64,000 nt of DNA from Streptomyces lydicus (GCF_001729485.1 NZ_CP017157.1:4464001-4528000), one strand, 5' to 3'. Shown: positions 9,067-17,309, counted from the first letter of the stretch. A program made the numbers and translations. Notes: generated from the letters alone by a model not told the origin.

Positions 9067-9492
9067 AGCTGGCCTTTCAAGAACAGGACTGGCCGAAAAG
9101 TTGCCTCAGAGTAGGGAGCATTCGGAGCCCTGCACAGAGCCGTTGACTGAATAGTTATATTCCGCGGAATTCCTTACCTAATTAAGGGCTAGCCATTGTG
9201 GACATTTGGCGGGGCATGGCTTGCGCAGGACCCGCAGACCTGGATCAGGTGGCAGGCGGTGACGATTCAACTACCCGTCCGCACCTTATCAACAGAAATT
9301 CAACTTGATGAAAATTTGAGCTTTCGGCGCCATTCCCTATTGCTCGGCGACGTGAAGCCGGCCCGGCGGTAGCGGGCACGACGACTTGACCGCCGGCCGG
9401 ATGTCGGCCGGGCGCCGGCCGGGAAGGACCCAGGAGGGATCCAGTGTCAACCAGCGGTTGACACCCTCTCACTGTCAACCTACGGTTGTCAC
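9067..9492. other. Divergent regulatory intergenic region
   Basis: About 425 bp between the permease (leftward) and the HTH-Clp_N gene (rightward). The part from 9140 to 9200 is unusually AT-rich for this genome and probably holds the permease promoter. The right end holds the palindromic promoter at 9446-9490. Confidence 0.5.
9446..9490 (+). promoter_or_regulatory. Promoter with two palindromic operators, likely leaderless
   Basis: Two 17-bp palindromes, GTCAACC-AGC-GGTTGAC (9446-9462) and GTCAACC-TAC-GGTTGTC (9474-9490), start 28 bp apart. A sigma-70-type promoter is embedded: TTGACA (9458-9463) in the right arm of the first, a 17-bp spacer, and TACGGT (9481-9486) in the second. Transcription would begin at or next to the ATG at 9493, so the message is probably leaderless; there is no Shine-Dalgarno sequence. 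A repressor bound to the palindromes would cover both promoter elements. Confidence 0.8.
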
Positions 9493-10227
9493 ATGACGAA
9501 GCCAACCGGCACCACCGTGCCCATCCGCCTCGACGACCTGATCGAGGCCATCAAGAAGGTCCACACCGACGCCCTTGAGCAGCTCACCGACGCAGTGCTC
9601 GCCGCGGACCACCTGGGAGACGTCGCCGACCACCTGATCGGTCACTTCGTCGACCAGGCGCGCCGCTCCGGCGCCAGCTGGACGGACATCGGCAAGAGCA
9701 TGGGCGTCACCCGCCAGGCCGCGCAGAAGCGGTTCGTACCCAAGGCGTCCGGCGAGTCCGATCTCGATCCCAGCCAGGGTTTCAGCCGGTACACGCCGCG
9801 CGCGAGGAACGTCGTGATCACCGCGCAGAAGGAGGCCCACACGGCGAGGAACGACGAGATCGGGACCGCGCACCTCGTGCTCGGCCTGCTGTCCGAGCCC
9901 GAGGGCCTCGCGGCGAAGGCGATCCTCGCCCAGGACGTCACCTTCGACGCCCTCCGCGAGGCGGCGACCGCGCTGCTGCCCGCGCCCGCGGAGGAGACAC
10001 CCGCCCTCGTCCCGTTCGACGCGGACGCCAAGAAGTCCCTGGAGCTCACGTTCCGCGAAGCCCTGCGCCTGGGACACAACTACATCGGGACCGAGCACAT
10101 CCTGCTGGCCCTGCTGGAGCACGAGAACGGCGCGGGCCTGCTCACCGACGCCGGCATCGACAAGGCCGCCGTCGAGGCGCACGTCGCGGCCGCCCTGGAG
10201 CAGATCCGCACGGAGCAGCAGGGCTAG
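9493..10227 (+). CDS. HTH - Clp N-terminal (Clp R) double-repeat protein
   Basis: The 244-residue protein has two parts. Residues 1-80 are helical and contain SWTDIGKSMGVTRQAAQKRF (about 57-76), a helix-turn-helix. From about 95 come two Clp_N repeats as in ClpA/ClpC (FSRYTPRARNVVITAQKEA...IGTAHLVLGLL and FDADAKKSLELTFREAL...IGTEHILLALL). There is no AAA+ ATPase domain. In ClpC this N-domain binds adaptors and substrates, so here it may sense such a ligand and control DNA binding (inference). The two palindromes over its own promoter suggest autorepression. The gene ends in a hairpin terminator and faces the HAD gene. Confidence 0.85.
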   Translation: MTKPTGTTVPIRLDDLIEAIKKVHTDALEQLTDAVLAADHLGDVADHLIGHFVDQARRSGASWTDIGKSMGVTRQAAQKRFVPKASGESDLDPSQGFSRYTPRARNVVITAQKEAHTARNDEIGTAHLVLGLLSEPEGLAAKAILAQDVTFDALREAATALLPAPAEETPALVPFDADAKKSLELTFREALRLGHNYIGTEHILLALLEHENGAGLLTDAGIDKAAVEAHVAAALEQIRTEQQG

Positions 10228-10241
10228 GCAGTGCCCGACGC

Positions 10242-10275
10242 GTCGCACGACCGGGGCGTGACCCGGTCGTGCGAC
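10242..10275. terminator. Bidirectional hairpin terminator
   Basis: Perfect 14-bp stem (GTCGCACGACCGGG / CCCGGTCGTGCGAC) with a 6-nt loop, between the convergent Clp_N and HAD genes. Confidence 0.8.
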
Positions 10276-10281
10276 CCGTGA

Positions 10282-10986
10282 TCAGCCGGACAGCCCGTCG
10301 GTCCGGTCGAGTTGGTCGGCCAGGTCCGCCAGGTCGTCGGCGTACAGGTCGAACCGGTCCGAGGAAGCGGGCGGGTCGCCGACGGGGCGGGACACATAGG
10401 CGGCGCGCAGGCCGAGGCCCTGGGCCGCGCGCAGGTCCCAGGCGTGGGCGGCGACCATCAGCAGGCGCTCCGGCGGTCGCCCGGAGACGGTGACGGCCAG
10501 CCGGTAGACCGCCGGGTCCGGCTTGTAGCTCCGGGCGTCCTCGGCGGACAGCGCCTGATGCCAGCGCAGTCCGGCGTGGGCGTTGAGTTCCAGCAGCGCC
10601 GTCCGGCTCGCGTTGGAGAGCCCGATCAGCGGGAACCGTGCGGCGAGCCGGGCGAGCCCTGCCGCGGTGTCGGGCCACGGCGGGAGCCTTCGGCCCGACA
10701 CGGCCAGCGCCGCCACGGCGGTCGGGTCGTCGACCCCGGCGGCGTCGGCGACGAGCCGGGCGGCTTCCCGGTCAAGGGCGTCACTGGCGAGGTAAGGCCG
10801 GGCGCCGTCGAGGATGCGCCGCTGCTCGCCGTCGATGTGCCGCTGCCACAGGGACAGCAGCCGCTCGACCCCGGCGGCGTCGAGCGACGGGTCGAGAGCA
10901 CGGATGCCGGCGCGGACACCGGCGGGTTCGTCGACGAGCGTGCCGAGCACATCGAACACGACGGCGTCGATCTCTGACTCTGACAT
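10282..10986 (-). CDS. HAD-type hydrolase, haloacid dehalogenase type II-like
   Basis: The 234-residue protein has the HAD motifs in order: FDVLGTL near the N-terminus with the nucleophile at D12, GLSNAS (motif II), the lysine in SYKPDP (motif III), and MVAAHAWDLRAAQGLGLRAAYVSRP (motif IV region). The pattern FDVxGTL and HAWDL fits type II haloacid dehalogenases rather than phosphatases, so it may hydrolyse 2-haloalkanoates or a related substrate; the true substrate is unknown. The ATG at 10986 has AGGAG upstream; longer readings of the frame are not supported. It is divergent from the CGNR regulator gene, with about 140 bp between them, and the two could share control. Confidence 0.85.
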   Translation of the reverse strand: MSESEIDAVVFDVLGTLVDEPAGVRAGIRALDPSLDAAGVERLLSLWQRHIDGEQRRILDGARPYLASDALDREAARLVADAAGVDDPTAVAALAVSGRRLPPWPDTAAGLARLAARFPLIGLSNASRTALLELNAHAGLRWHQALSAEDARSYKPDPAVYRLAVTVSGRPPERLLMVAAHAWDLRAAQGLGLRAAYVSRPVGDPPASSDRFDLYADDLADLADQLDRTDGLSG

Positions 10987-11129
10987 GGGAGCGGTCTCCT
11001 GGACGAGGCAGTTGATGGGGGGCGGCATGCGCCACTTCTCGCCCGGCTGACCGGCACAGCGCCCACCGATGCGGCACATGTAAGGGTTAAAGTGGCCGTT
11101 AGCCGAAACTAGCGGGAGGGCCGTAACAG

Positions 11130-11753
11130 GTGCAAGTGGCATTGGCCGATTACGTCTGGGCGGCGGGGGTCGCGACCGAGCTGGTCAACACCAGCGCCGA
11201 GGTCTGGCGCGGCGAGGACCACCTGCCCGACCTGGCCGCCCTCGTCGCGTTCACCGACCTGCACGGCGGCCGGTCCGGAAACGACGACGTGCCCGGCGCG
11301 CTGTCCGCACTGGCCCGCCGCGGACGCACAGCCGACCTCCATGCGGTCCACGCACTCCGGGGGACTGTGCGCGACCTGATCGATCGCCCCGACCGCGACC
11401 ACCTCGTCGCCGGCGCCGCCACGCTCACCTCGCCGGCCGGCGGGGCCACCCTGATTCCCGATCCCGCACACGGGAACCGCACGCGCTGGGCCGTCCCGCT
11501 CCGCGACGGAGCAACCGTCGCCGACGCCCTCTCGTTGATCTGCGGCATCGGCATCCTCGGGGCCGTACACACCCTCGGCGAGCAGCGATTCCGCGCGTGC
11601 GGCGCACCCACCTGCAAGGGCGTGTTCATCGACACCACCCGGCCCGGTCGCCGCCGCTACTGCATGCCCGGCCTGTGCGGCAACCGCATCAACGTCGCGC
11701 ATCACCGCGCCCGCCGCGCGGCGCCGCGCGGCTCGCGCGACGACGCCGAGTAG
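11130..11753 (+). CDS. CGNR zinc finger / ABATE domain transcription factor
   Basis: A 207-residue protein with an N-terminal ABATE (stress-response) domain of about 140 residues, beginning with ADYVWAAGVATELVNTSAEVW, and a C-terminal CGNR zinc finger with CGAPTCKGVFIDTT...RRYCMPGLCGNRINVAHHRAR. The four zinc ligands and the CGNR motif itself are present, and the basic end would contact DNA. Members are regarded as likely transcription regulators. The GTG at 11130 follows GGGAGGG. It is divergent from the HAD hydrolase gene, which is a plausible target (inference). Confidence 0.87.
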   Translation: MQVALADYVWAAGVATELVNTSAEVWRGEDHLPDLAALVAFTDLHGGRSGNDDVPGALSALARRGRTADLHAVHALRGTVRDLIDRPDRDHLVAGAATLTSPAGGATLIPDPAHGNRTRWAVPLRDGATVADALSLICGIGILGAVHTLGEQRFRACGAPTCKGVFIDTTRPGRRRYCMPGLCGNRINVAHHRARRAAPRGSRDDAE

Positions 11754-11947
11754 GCCCGCCGAAGGGCCCCTCGGTGGCACGAGAGGCCCGGCGCCGTCAC
11801 GCCACGGGACCCGCCCGCGCTGCCGCCGCATGACGGGTCCACACCAAATAGACTGCCGTCCCGGCCGGTTGTCGGCCGTTCCTGCCCGTCGTGCACCACG
11901 TGTGCGGACCACACCCGCGGTCCGTACCCGCAAAGGACAGCCCACCC

Positions 11948-12250
11948 GTGAAGAAGAGCGCAATAGCCGGCATCTGCAGCCTCTGCCTGCTCGCGGCCGC
12001 GGTCGCCTACGAGAGCAGCGCGGCCGCCAACGACCCCCTGACCCTCGCCGAATACGACCAGATCAAGGCCGGCAGCAGCCAGCAGACCCTGTTCCGCTAC
12101 GCCAGCACGTGCCAGCAGGAGGACGAGTCCGAACCCGGGGACGGCTACCCCGTCACCTGGACCTGCTACGGCGCCGACGGCACCAGCAGCGCGGTGTTCT
12201 TCTACTCGAAGGGCGTGCTCTTCAGCAAGTCGCAGACGGGGCTCGTCTGA
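11948..12250 (+). CDS. Small secreted BLIP/SmpA-like domain protein
   Basis: The product has 100 residues from the GTG at 11948 (AAAGGA upstream): a signal peptide of about 27 residues followed by one compact domain of about 70. The mature sequence begins DPLTLAEYDQIKAGSSQQTLF and ends AVFFYSKGVLFSKSQTGLV, with a cysteine pair, C in ASTC and WTCYG. This is the pattern of a half-repeat of beta-lactamase inhibitory protein and related SmpA/OmlA-like secreted proteins of Streptomyces. With a single repeat it need not inhibit a beta-lactamase. It stands alone; function unknown. Confidence 0.65.
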   Translation: MKKSAIAGICSLCLLAAAVAYESSAAANDPLTLAEYDQIKAGSSQQTLFRYASTCQQEDESEPGDGYPVTWTCYGADGTSSAVFFYSKGVLFSKSQTGLV

Positions 12251-12279
12251 CCGGCCCGCCCGGCGGGAAGTGACGCACG

Positions 12280-13197
12280 TCAGTCAACGGCGTCCATGAA
12301 CCGCAGCATCCGTTCGTTGACCTTCTCGGCGTGGTCGATCTGCGGCCCGTGGCCCGTGCTGGAGATGATCTCGGCGCGGGCGCCGGCCACCAGGCGGGGC
12401 ACCCGCTCCAGCTGTCGCCGCGGGTGCACCAGCAGGCTCCGGGCGCCGAGCACCAGATACATGGGGGTGCGGACGGTCCGCAGTTCGTCGTCGGTCAGCG
12501 GGACCGGGACCGGACGGCGGATGCGGTACGCACGGACGCCCAGCATCACCATCGAGCGCAGTTCCGGCACGATCAGGACCGGCTGTTCCAGCCAGGCCGC
12601 CAGGCGTCGCCGCATCGCCTTCGGCGCGGCGGTCGCCAGGGCGCTGAGGAAGATCCAGGCGAAGAACCGGGCTCCCACCTTCTCCAGGCCGCCCGGGTCG
12701 AGCAAGGTGACCGAGGCCAGCCTGCCGGGTGCGCGGTGCGCCTGGTTGAGGGTGAGCCAGCCTCCGTAGGAGGACCCGATGAGGTGGACGCGGTCCAGGC
12801 CGAGGCCGGCGAGCGTCTCGTCCAGCCATCGGGCGGCGTCTTCGGGCCGGTGGATGGGGGCGCGCTGCACGCTGCGCCCCGGGTCGCCGAGGGTGTCGAT
12901 CGCGTAGACGGGGCGCTCCGCGCTGAGCGCGGCGACGTTCGGGTACCACTGGGCCGCGTTGCCGCCGGCGCCGTGCATCAGGACCACCGGCGTGCGGGAC
13001 GCCGCGGCGGGGTCCGCGGGGGCGTACCGGTAGACGTGCGTGGTCCCGAAGCCGGTTTCCACCTCCGTCTCCGTGAACGCGGCTCCGGCCAGGTCGAAGA
13101 CCGCCCGGCAGGCGGCGAAGTAGCGGTCGCGCAGGGCGTCGTTCACATAGCGGCCGACGTCGGCCGGGGTGCGGTCACGGGTCATGGACTTGGGCAC
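12280..13197 (-). CDS. Alpha/beta-hydrolase
   Basis: A 305-residue alpha/beta-hydrolase-fold enzyme: oxyanion-hole region VVLMHGAGGNAAQWYPN, nucleophile elbow LIGSSYGGWL (GxSxG), and catalytic histidine in SSTGHGPQIDH near the C-terminus. It probably hydrolyses a small ester or lactone; the substrate is unknown. GTG at 13197 was chosen because GGAGGTG lies 7 nt before it; an ATG four codons downstream is an alternative. It is divergent from a TetR regulator gene with a palindromic operator between them, so it is most likely the regulated target and its substrate may be the inducer. Confidence 0.88.
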   Translation of the reverse strand: MPKSMTRDRTPADVGRYVNDALRDRYFAACRAVFDLAGAAFTETEVETGFGTTHVYRYAPADPAAASRTPVVLMHGAGGNAAQWYPNVAALSAERPVYAIDTLGDPGRSVQRAPIHRPEDAARWLDETLAGLGLDRVHLIGSSYGGWLTLNQAHRAPGRLASVTLLDPGGLEKVGARFFAWIFLSALATAAPKAMRRRLAAWLEQPVLIVPELRSMVMLGVRAYRIRRPVPVPLTDDELRTVRTPMYLVLGARSLLVHPRRQLERVPRLVAGARAEIISSTGHGPQIDHAEKVNERMLRFMDAVD

Positions 13198-13235
13198 GGC
13201 GAAGCACCTCCGGGAGATCCGTTTTCGTGATACGA

Positions 13236-13257
13236 CCGTACCATCATGGTGGTACGG
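13236..13257. promoter_or_regulatory. TetR-type palindromic operator
   Basis: Inverted repeat CCGTACCA-N6-TGGTACGG with perfect 8-bp arms, in the gap between the divergent hydrolase and TetR genes. A further half-site, TGTACCATCA, follows at 13259-13268. Size and place fit the binding site of the adjacent TetR protein. Confidence 0.75.
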
Positions 13258-13342
13258 CTGTACCATCAAGGGGTCTTGGCGGGCCCGTACGGCCCGGCAG
13301 GAGAGAGCGGACGCCGGCGAGAAGGGCGAAGGAGCACCACCG

Positions 13343-13969
13343 ATGCCGAAGCGCGTGGACCACGAGGAACGGCGCACCCAGATCGCCGAGGCGCTCGTCC
13401 GGGTCGCCGGGCGACGCGGACTGCACGCCGTCGGAATGCGCGAGGTGGCCGCGGAAGCGGGCGTTTCCCTCAGGCTGGTGCAGTACTACTTCGAGACCAA
13501 GGAGAAGCTGCTCCTGTACGGGCTCCAGCAGTTGGCCGCCCGGCTCGGCGCCCGGGTCGCGGAACGACTGCGGGCCGCCGGCGACAGCCCCGGGCCGCGC
13601 GCCACCATCGAGGCCCTCCTGAAGGAGTCGCTGCCGACCGATGAGGAGAGCCGGACCTTCCACCTCGTCTACACCTCGTACGCGGTACTCGCCGTGACGG
13701 ACGAGGCGCTCGCCGCCCAGCCGTTCATCGACGCCCCCGACGCCGCCGAGGACGCCGTGACCCGCCTGCTCCAGCAGGCGCAGGAGGCGCGACTCACCGC
13801 ACCCGGTATGGACGCGCGCGGGGAGGCGGTCGGCCTGCTGGCGATGTCCGCCGGACTCGGGACCAGCGTCCTGGTCGGGCAGCGCACCCCGGATTCGGCC
13901 CTCGCGGTGCTACGCCTCCACCTGGACCGCCTCTTCCCCGAGGACGGGGCGGGCACAGCGACCCACTGA
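13343..13969 (+). CDS. TetR/AcrR family transcriptional regulator
   Basis: A 208-residue regulator. The N-terminal domain has the TetR pattern: IAEALVRVAGRRGLHAVGMREVAAEAGVSLRLVQYYFETKEKLL, with the HTH recognition helix at about 35-50. The rest is a helical ligand-binding domain ending with RTPDSALAVLRLHLDRLF, as in TetR_C_6/BetI-like proteins. The ATG at 13343 has AAGGAG upstream. It is divergent from the hydrolase gene, with operator 13236-13257 about 85 bp upstream of its start; autorepression and control of the hydrolase are likely. Confidence 0.9.
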   Translation: MPKRVDHEERRTQIAEALVRVAGRRGLHAVGMREVAAEAGVSLRLVQYYFETKEKLLLYGLQQLAARLGARVAERLRAAGDSPGPRATIEALLKESLPTDEESRTFHLVYTSYAVLAVTDEALAAQPFIDAPDAAEDAVTRLLQQAQEARLTAPGMDARGEAVGLLAMSAGLGTSVLVGQRTPDSALAVLRLHLDRLFPEDGAGTATH

Positions 13970-14338
13970 ACTCATCGCGCCGGCAACGGAACTGACGCCT
14001 CGTCATATTTCCTCGCCATAAGCCATCCTTGAGGAAACGCAAAGTGGCGTTATGAGGGGAATTCAAGTCGTGTACACGAGGGTCAGGGATGTCGAGTGCG
14101 ACCGTCGGCCGCCTCGGAATTCCCGCTTCCGCTAATTCCCCTTGTGGTGATGTCGACATGACGACGCGTAGTCGCACGCCCGTGCGGGACCGGCCATTCA
14201 GTGCGCCGAACAATTCAGGCCGGACACCGACAAACGGCCTGTTGCGGGCAGCTGGTGACAACCGGACGATCGGTGCGTTCCCGCGTGCCGATCGGCCGTG
14301 CGCCGGCCGGTCGGCACGCCTGTTTGCAGGGAGGTCCC
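13970..14338. other. Intergenic region upstream of the encapsulin operon
   Basis: About 370 bp with somewhat AT-richer segments near 14000-14060. It must contain the promoter of the encapsulin-desulfurase operon. I could not assign promoter boxes or a clear operator. Confidence 0.4.
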
Positions 14339-15721
14339 ATGAACGAACGGATGAGCCTCGGCCCGGACGCGGCACGGCAGCTCGCGACCACGACCAAGAC
14401 CAGCCCGCAGATGCGCGGCATCACTCCGCGCTATCTGCTGCGCGCCCTGCCGTGGGTGGACGTGGAGGCCGGTGTGTTCCGCGTCAACCGGCGTCGCACC
14501 TACGTCCTCGGTGACGACCGCATCAGCACCCACACGGACGGCGGCTCACCGCGCATCATCCCGGGCGACCTTCGGGAACTGCCCTACCTCCGGGAGGCCG
14601 ACGACGACCTGCTGGCCGAACTGGCCGGAGCCTTCACGGAAGTGACGTTCGAGGCCGGGCAGCTGCTGGCCCAGGACGGCGACGCCCACGATCGGCTCTG
14701 GGTGATCGCCCAGGGCCGCGCCGAGAAGCGGATCAACGGCCGCTACGGCGAGGACGCCGTGCTCGAAGTCATCGGCGACGGCCAGTTCTTCGACCTCGAC
14801 GCCTGGACCCGCTCCGAGGAGATGCCGTACCGCGTCCGGGCGCTCACCCCCGGCGTGGCGCTGTGCCTGGAACGCAGCGCGCTGGCCGGGCTGTGCGACC
14901 GGGACACGGCGCTGCGCGGAGCGGTGGACGCGTACCTCGCCGCGGACGGGGTCCTGCCGGGCGCCGAGGTCCCGGTCGACCTCAGCTCCGGGCACGTCGG
15001 TGAACCCGACCTCCCGGGGACGTTCGTCGACTACGAGGACACCCCTCGCGAGTACCACATGACGCTCGCCCAGACCGTGCTGCGGGTGCACACCAGGGTC
15101 TCCGACCTCTACAACGGGCCCATCGACCAGATCCGGGCCCAGTCCAACCTCACCGCCCACGCCCTGCGCGAGCGGCAGGAAGCCTCGCTGCTCAACCACC
15201 CGGAATTCGGGCTCTTCCACAACGTGGCGCCCGGGCAGCGGGTGCAGGCGCGCACCGGCTCGCCGACCCCCGACGACCTGGACGAGCTGCTCACCCGGGT
15301 CTGGAAGCAGCCGGGCTACTTCCTCGCACACCCCCGGGCGATCGCCGCGTTCGCCCGGGAATGTACCCGCCGGGGTGTGCCCCCGGTCATCGACACCCGG
15401 TTCGGCAGTCCCCTGCTGACCTGGCGCGGCGTACCGCTGCTGCCCTCCGACAAGGTGCGGTTCTCCGGTGGTGCCGGCATCGGCACCACCGAGATCCTGC
15501 TGATGCGGGTGGGCGAGGCGGAGCAGGGCGTGGTGGGTCTGCGCCCCGCGAAGATCGACGACGAGGTCGAACCCGGCCTGTCGATGCGGAACATGGGCGT
15601 CGACCGGAAGGGCATCACGTCGTACCTGATGACGGCGTACTTCAACGCCGCGGTGCTGGTCGAGGACGCGCTCGCCGTGCTCCAGAACGTCGAGGTCGCC
15701 AACTACCATGACTACAGCTGA
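14339..15721 (+). CDS. Family 2B encapsulin shell protein with cyclic-nucleotide-binding-like domain (EshA-like)
   Basis: A 460-residue HK97-fold shell protein that self-assembles into a protein nanocompartment. Residues 1-75 and 205-460 belong to the shell (MRGITPRYLLRALPWVDVEAG, later SNLTAHALRERQEASLLNHPEFGL, RVWKQPGYFLAHPRAIAAFA, LPSDKV). A cNMP-binding-like domain is inserted at about 78-200 (LLAQDGDAHDRLWVIAQGRAE...RALTPG). That insert defines family 2B, to which EshA of S. griseus and S. coelicolor belongs. Its phosphate-binding cassette lacks the usual GE...R pattern (it reads GQFFDLDAW), so nucleotide binding is not assured. ATG at 14339 has AGGGAGG before it. The stop overlaps the desulfurase start by 14 nt, so the two are translationally coupled: shell and cargo. 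Confidence 0.92.
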   Translation: MNERMSLGPDAARQLATTTKTSPQMRGITPRYLLRALPWVDVEAGVFRVNRRRTYVLGDDRISTHTDGGSPRIIPGDLRELPYLREADDDLLAELAGAFTEVTFEAGQLLAQDGDAHDRLWVIAQGRAEKRINGRYGEDAVLEVIGDGQFFDLDAWTRSEEMPYRVRALTPGVALCLERSALAGLCDRDTALRGAVDAYLAADGVLPGAEVPVDLSSGHVGEPDLPGTFVDYEDTPREYHMTLAQTVLRVHTRVSDLYNGPIDQIRAQSNLTAHALRERQEASLLNHPEFGLFHNVAPGQRVQARTGSPTPDDLDELLTRVWKQPGYFLAHPRAIAAFARECTRRGVPPVIDTRFGSPLLTWRGVPLLPSDKVRFSGGAGIGTTEILLMRVGEAEQGVVGLRPAKIDDEVEPGLSMRNMGVDRKGITSYLMTAYFNAAVLVEDALAVLQNVEVANYHDYS

Positions 15722-17234
15722 GGTGACGAGGGGGCCGGGCGGCCCGGTTCCGGACCCGCCCCCGCAGCAGCCCCCGGTGCAGGGTGTACCGCCGCTGCCG
15801 GGTGTGCAGCAGCTCCAGTCCCCGCCCCCGTACCCACAGTCCTCCGGTCTCACCGGCCCCGCCGCCGCACCCACCGGCACGGCCGGCCCCGCCGGAACCG
15901 CCGCCCCCGCCGGGCTCGGCGCACCCGCCGGAACCGCCGATCCCGCCGGACTCACCGGCGGAGCCGCCGGAGCCGAGAGCCTCGTCGGCCCGGCGTCCTC
16001 GCTGCCCGGCCAACCGGCCGGCTTCTCGCCCGAGTTGGCACGCCGGGACATCCCCATCCTGCACCGGCTGGTGAACGGGCACCCGCTGGTCTGGCTGGAC
16101 AACGGGGCCACCACACAGAAGCCGCGCCAGGTGATCGAGGCGCTGGCCGGCTTCTACGGGTCCGCCAACTCCAACATCCACCGCGGTGCGCACACGATGG
16201 CCCGGGAGGCCACCGAGGCGTTCGAGGAGGGCCGGGCGGCGGTGGCCCGGTTCCTCGGCGCGGCCTCGCCCGACGACATCGTCTTCGTACGCGGCACCAC
16301 CGAGGCGATCAACCTCGTCGCCCAGAGCTGGGGGCGGGCCAACCTCGGCCCCGGCGACGACATCCTGGTTCCGGTGCTGGAGCACCACTCCAACATCGTG
16401 CCCTGGCAACTGGTCGCCAAGGAGACCCGGGCCCGGGTGGTCCCCGTACCGCTGCGGCCGGACGGACGGATCGACCTCGACGCGTACGCCGATCTGCTCT
16501 CCATGCGCACCCAGCTCGTCGCACTCAGCCATGCGTCGAATGTGCTCGGCACCGTGCCGCCGGTGCGCGAGATGACCGCGCTGGCGCACCGCTACGGCGC
16601 GAAGGTGCTGGTGGACGGGGCGCAGGCGGTCGCGCACTTCCCCGTCGACGTGCAGGACCTCGATGCCGACTTCTATGTGTTCTCCGGCCACAAGCTGTTC
16701 GCCCCAACCGGGATCGGCGCCCTGTACGCCAAGCCGGAGGTGCTGCGGGGCATGGCTCCGTGGCAGGGCGGCGGCAACATGATCGAGTCCGTCGACTTCA
16801 CCCGTACCACCTACGCCCCCGTCCCCCACCTCCTGGAGGCCGGGACCGGGCACATCTCCGGCGTGGTCGGTCTGCTGGCCGCGCTGAACTGGCTGACCTC
16901 CTTCGACCGGGACGCCGTCACCGCCTACGAGACCGCGCTGATGGCGCACGCCCAACAGGCCCTGTCCACGGTGCCGGGACTCGAACTGCTGGGTTCCGCG
17001 CCCGACCGCATCGGCGTCCTGACCTTCACCCTCGCCGGTCACGACCCGGCCGGCGTCGCCGAGTGGCTGGACCGGGACGGCATCGCCGTGCGCGCCGGTC
17101 ACCACTGTGCCCAGCCGGCGCTGGCCCACTACGGGCTCACCAGCGCGGCGCGTGCCTCGCTGGCGCTCTACAACACGCCCGAGGAGGTGGACAAACTGGT
17201 GGCCTCGCTGCAGCAGTTGCAGCAGGCCGGCTGA
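15708..17234 (+). CDS. Encapsulated SufS-like cysteine desulfurase (encapsulin cargo)
   Basis: PLP enzyme that removes sulfur from cysteine. Residues 1-105 are a disordered extension rich in Pro, Gly, Ala and Gln (PPPQQPPVQGVPPLPG; many GPAGTAAPAG-like segments), the kind of N-terminal domain that targets family 2 cargo into encapsulins. From about 106 the 508-residue protein is a complete type II desulfurase: VWLDNGATTQKP, LEHHSNIVPWQ, SGHKLFAPTGIGALY with the PLP lysine K329, and RAGHHCAQP with the catalytic C467. Normal SufS is about 400 residues, so the extension accounts for the extra length. It overlaps the shell gene by 14 nt. No SufBCD or SufU gene is adjacent, which suggests sulfur storage inside the shell rather than bulk Fe-S assembly (inference). 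Confidence 0.93.
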   Translation: MTTAEVTRGPGGPVPDPPPQQPPVQGVPPLPGVQQLQSPPPYPQSSGLTGPAAAPTGTAGPAGTAAPAGLGAPAGTADPAGLTGGAAGAESLVGPASSLPGQPAGFSPELARRDIPILHRLVNGHPLVWLDNGATTQKPRQVIEALAGFYGSANSNIHRGAHTMAREATEAFEEGRAAVARFLGAASPDDIVFVRGTTEAINLVAQSWGRANLGPGDDILVPVLEHHSNIVPWQLVAKETRARVVPVPLRPDGRIDLDAYADLLSMRTQLVALSHASNVLGTVPPVREMTALAHRYGAKVLVDGAQAVAHFPVDVQDLDADFYVFSGHKLFAPTGIGALYAKPEVLRGMAPWQGGGNMIESVDFTRTTYAPVPHLLEAGTGHISGVVGLLAALNWLTSFDRDAVTAYETALMAHAQQALSTVPGLELLGSAPDRIGVLTFTLAGHDPAGVAEWLDRDGIAVRAGHHCAQPALAHYGLTSAARASLALYNTPEEVDKLVASLQQLQQAG

Positions 17235-17255
17235 CCGGGTCCCGCCCCGGTGTCC

Positions 17256-17288
17256 GCCGTCGCCGACCGGTTTCCGGCCGGCGACGGC
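17256..17288. terminator. Bidirectional hairpin terminator
   Basis: GCCGTCGCC (17256-17264) pairs with GGCGACGGC (17280-17288), with further CCGG/CCGG pairing around a TTT loop. It separates the convergent desulfurase and ATP-grasp genes. Confidence 0.75.
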
Positions 17289-17309
17289 GCCGCCGTGCCG
17301 TACGGGGCG

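Noticed and set aside
14339..15721. Encapsulin gene as a simple CRP-type regulator because of its cNMP-like domain
   Set aside because: There is no HTH domain, and the flanking sequence is HK97-like shell with an overlapping cargo gene.
14546..16114. 522-codon leftward frame opposite the encapsulin
   Set aside because: Shadow of the encapsulin and desulfurase genes; no ribosome-binding site or family pattern.
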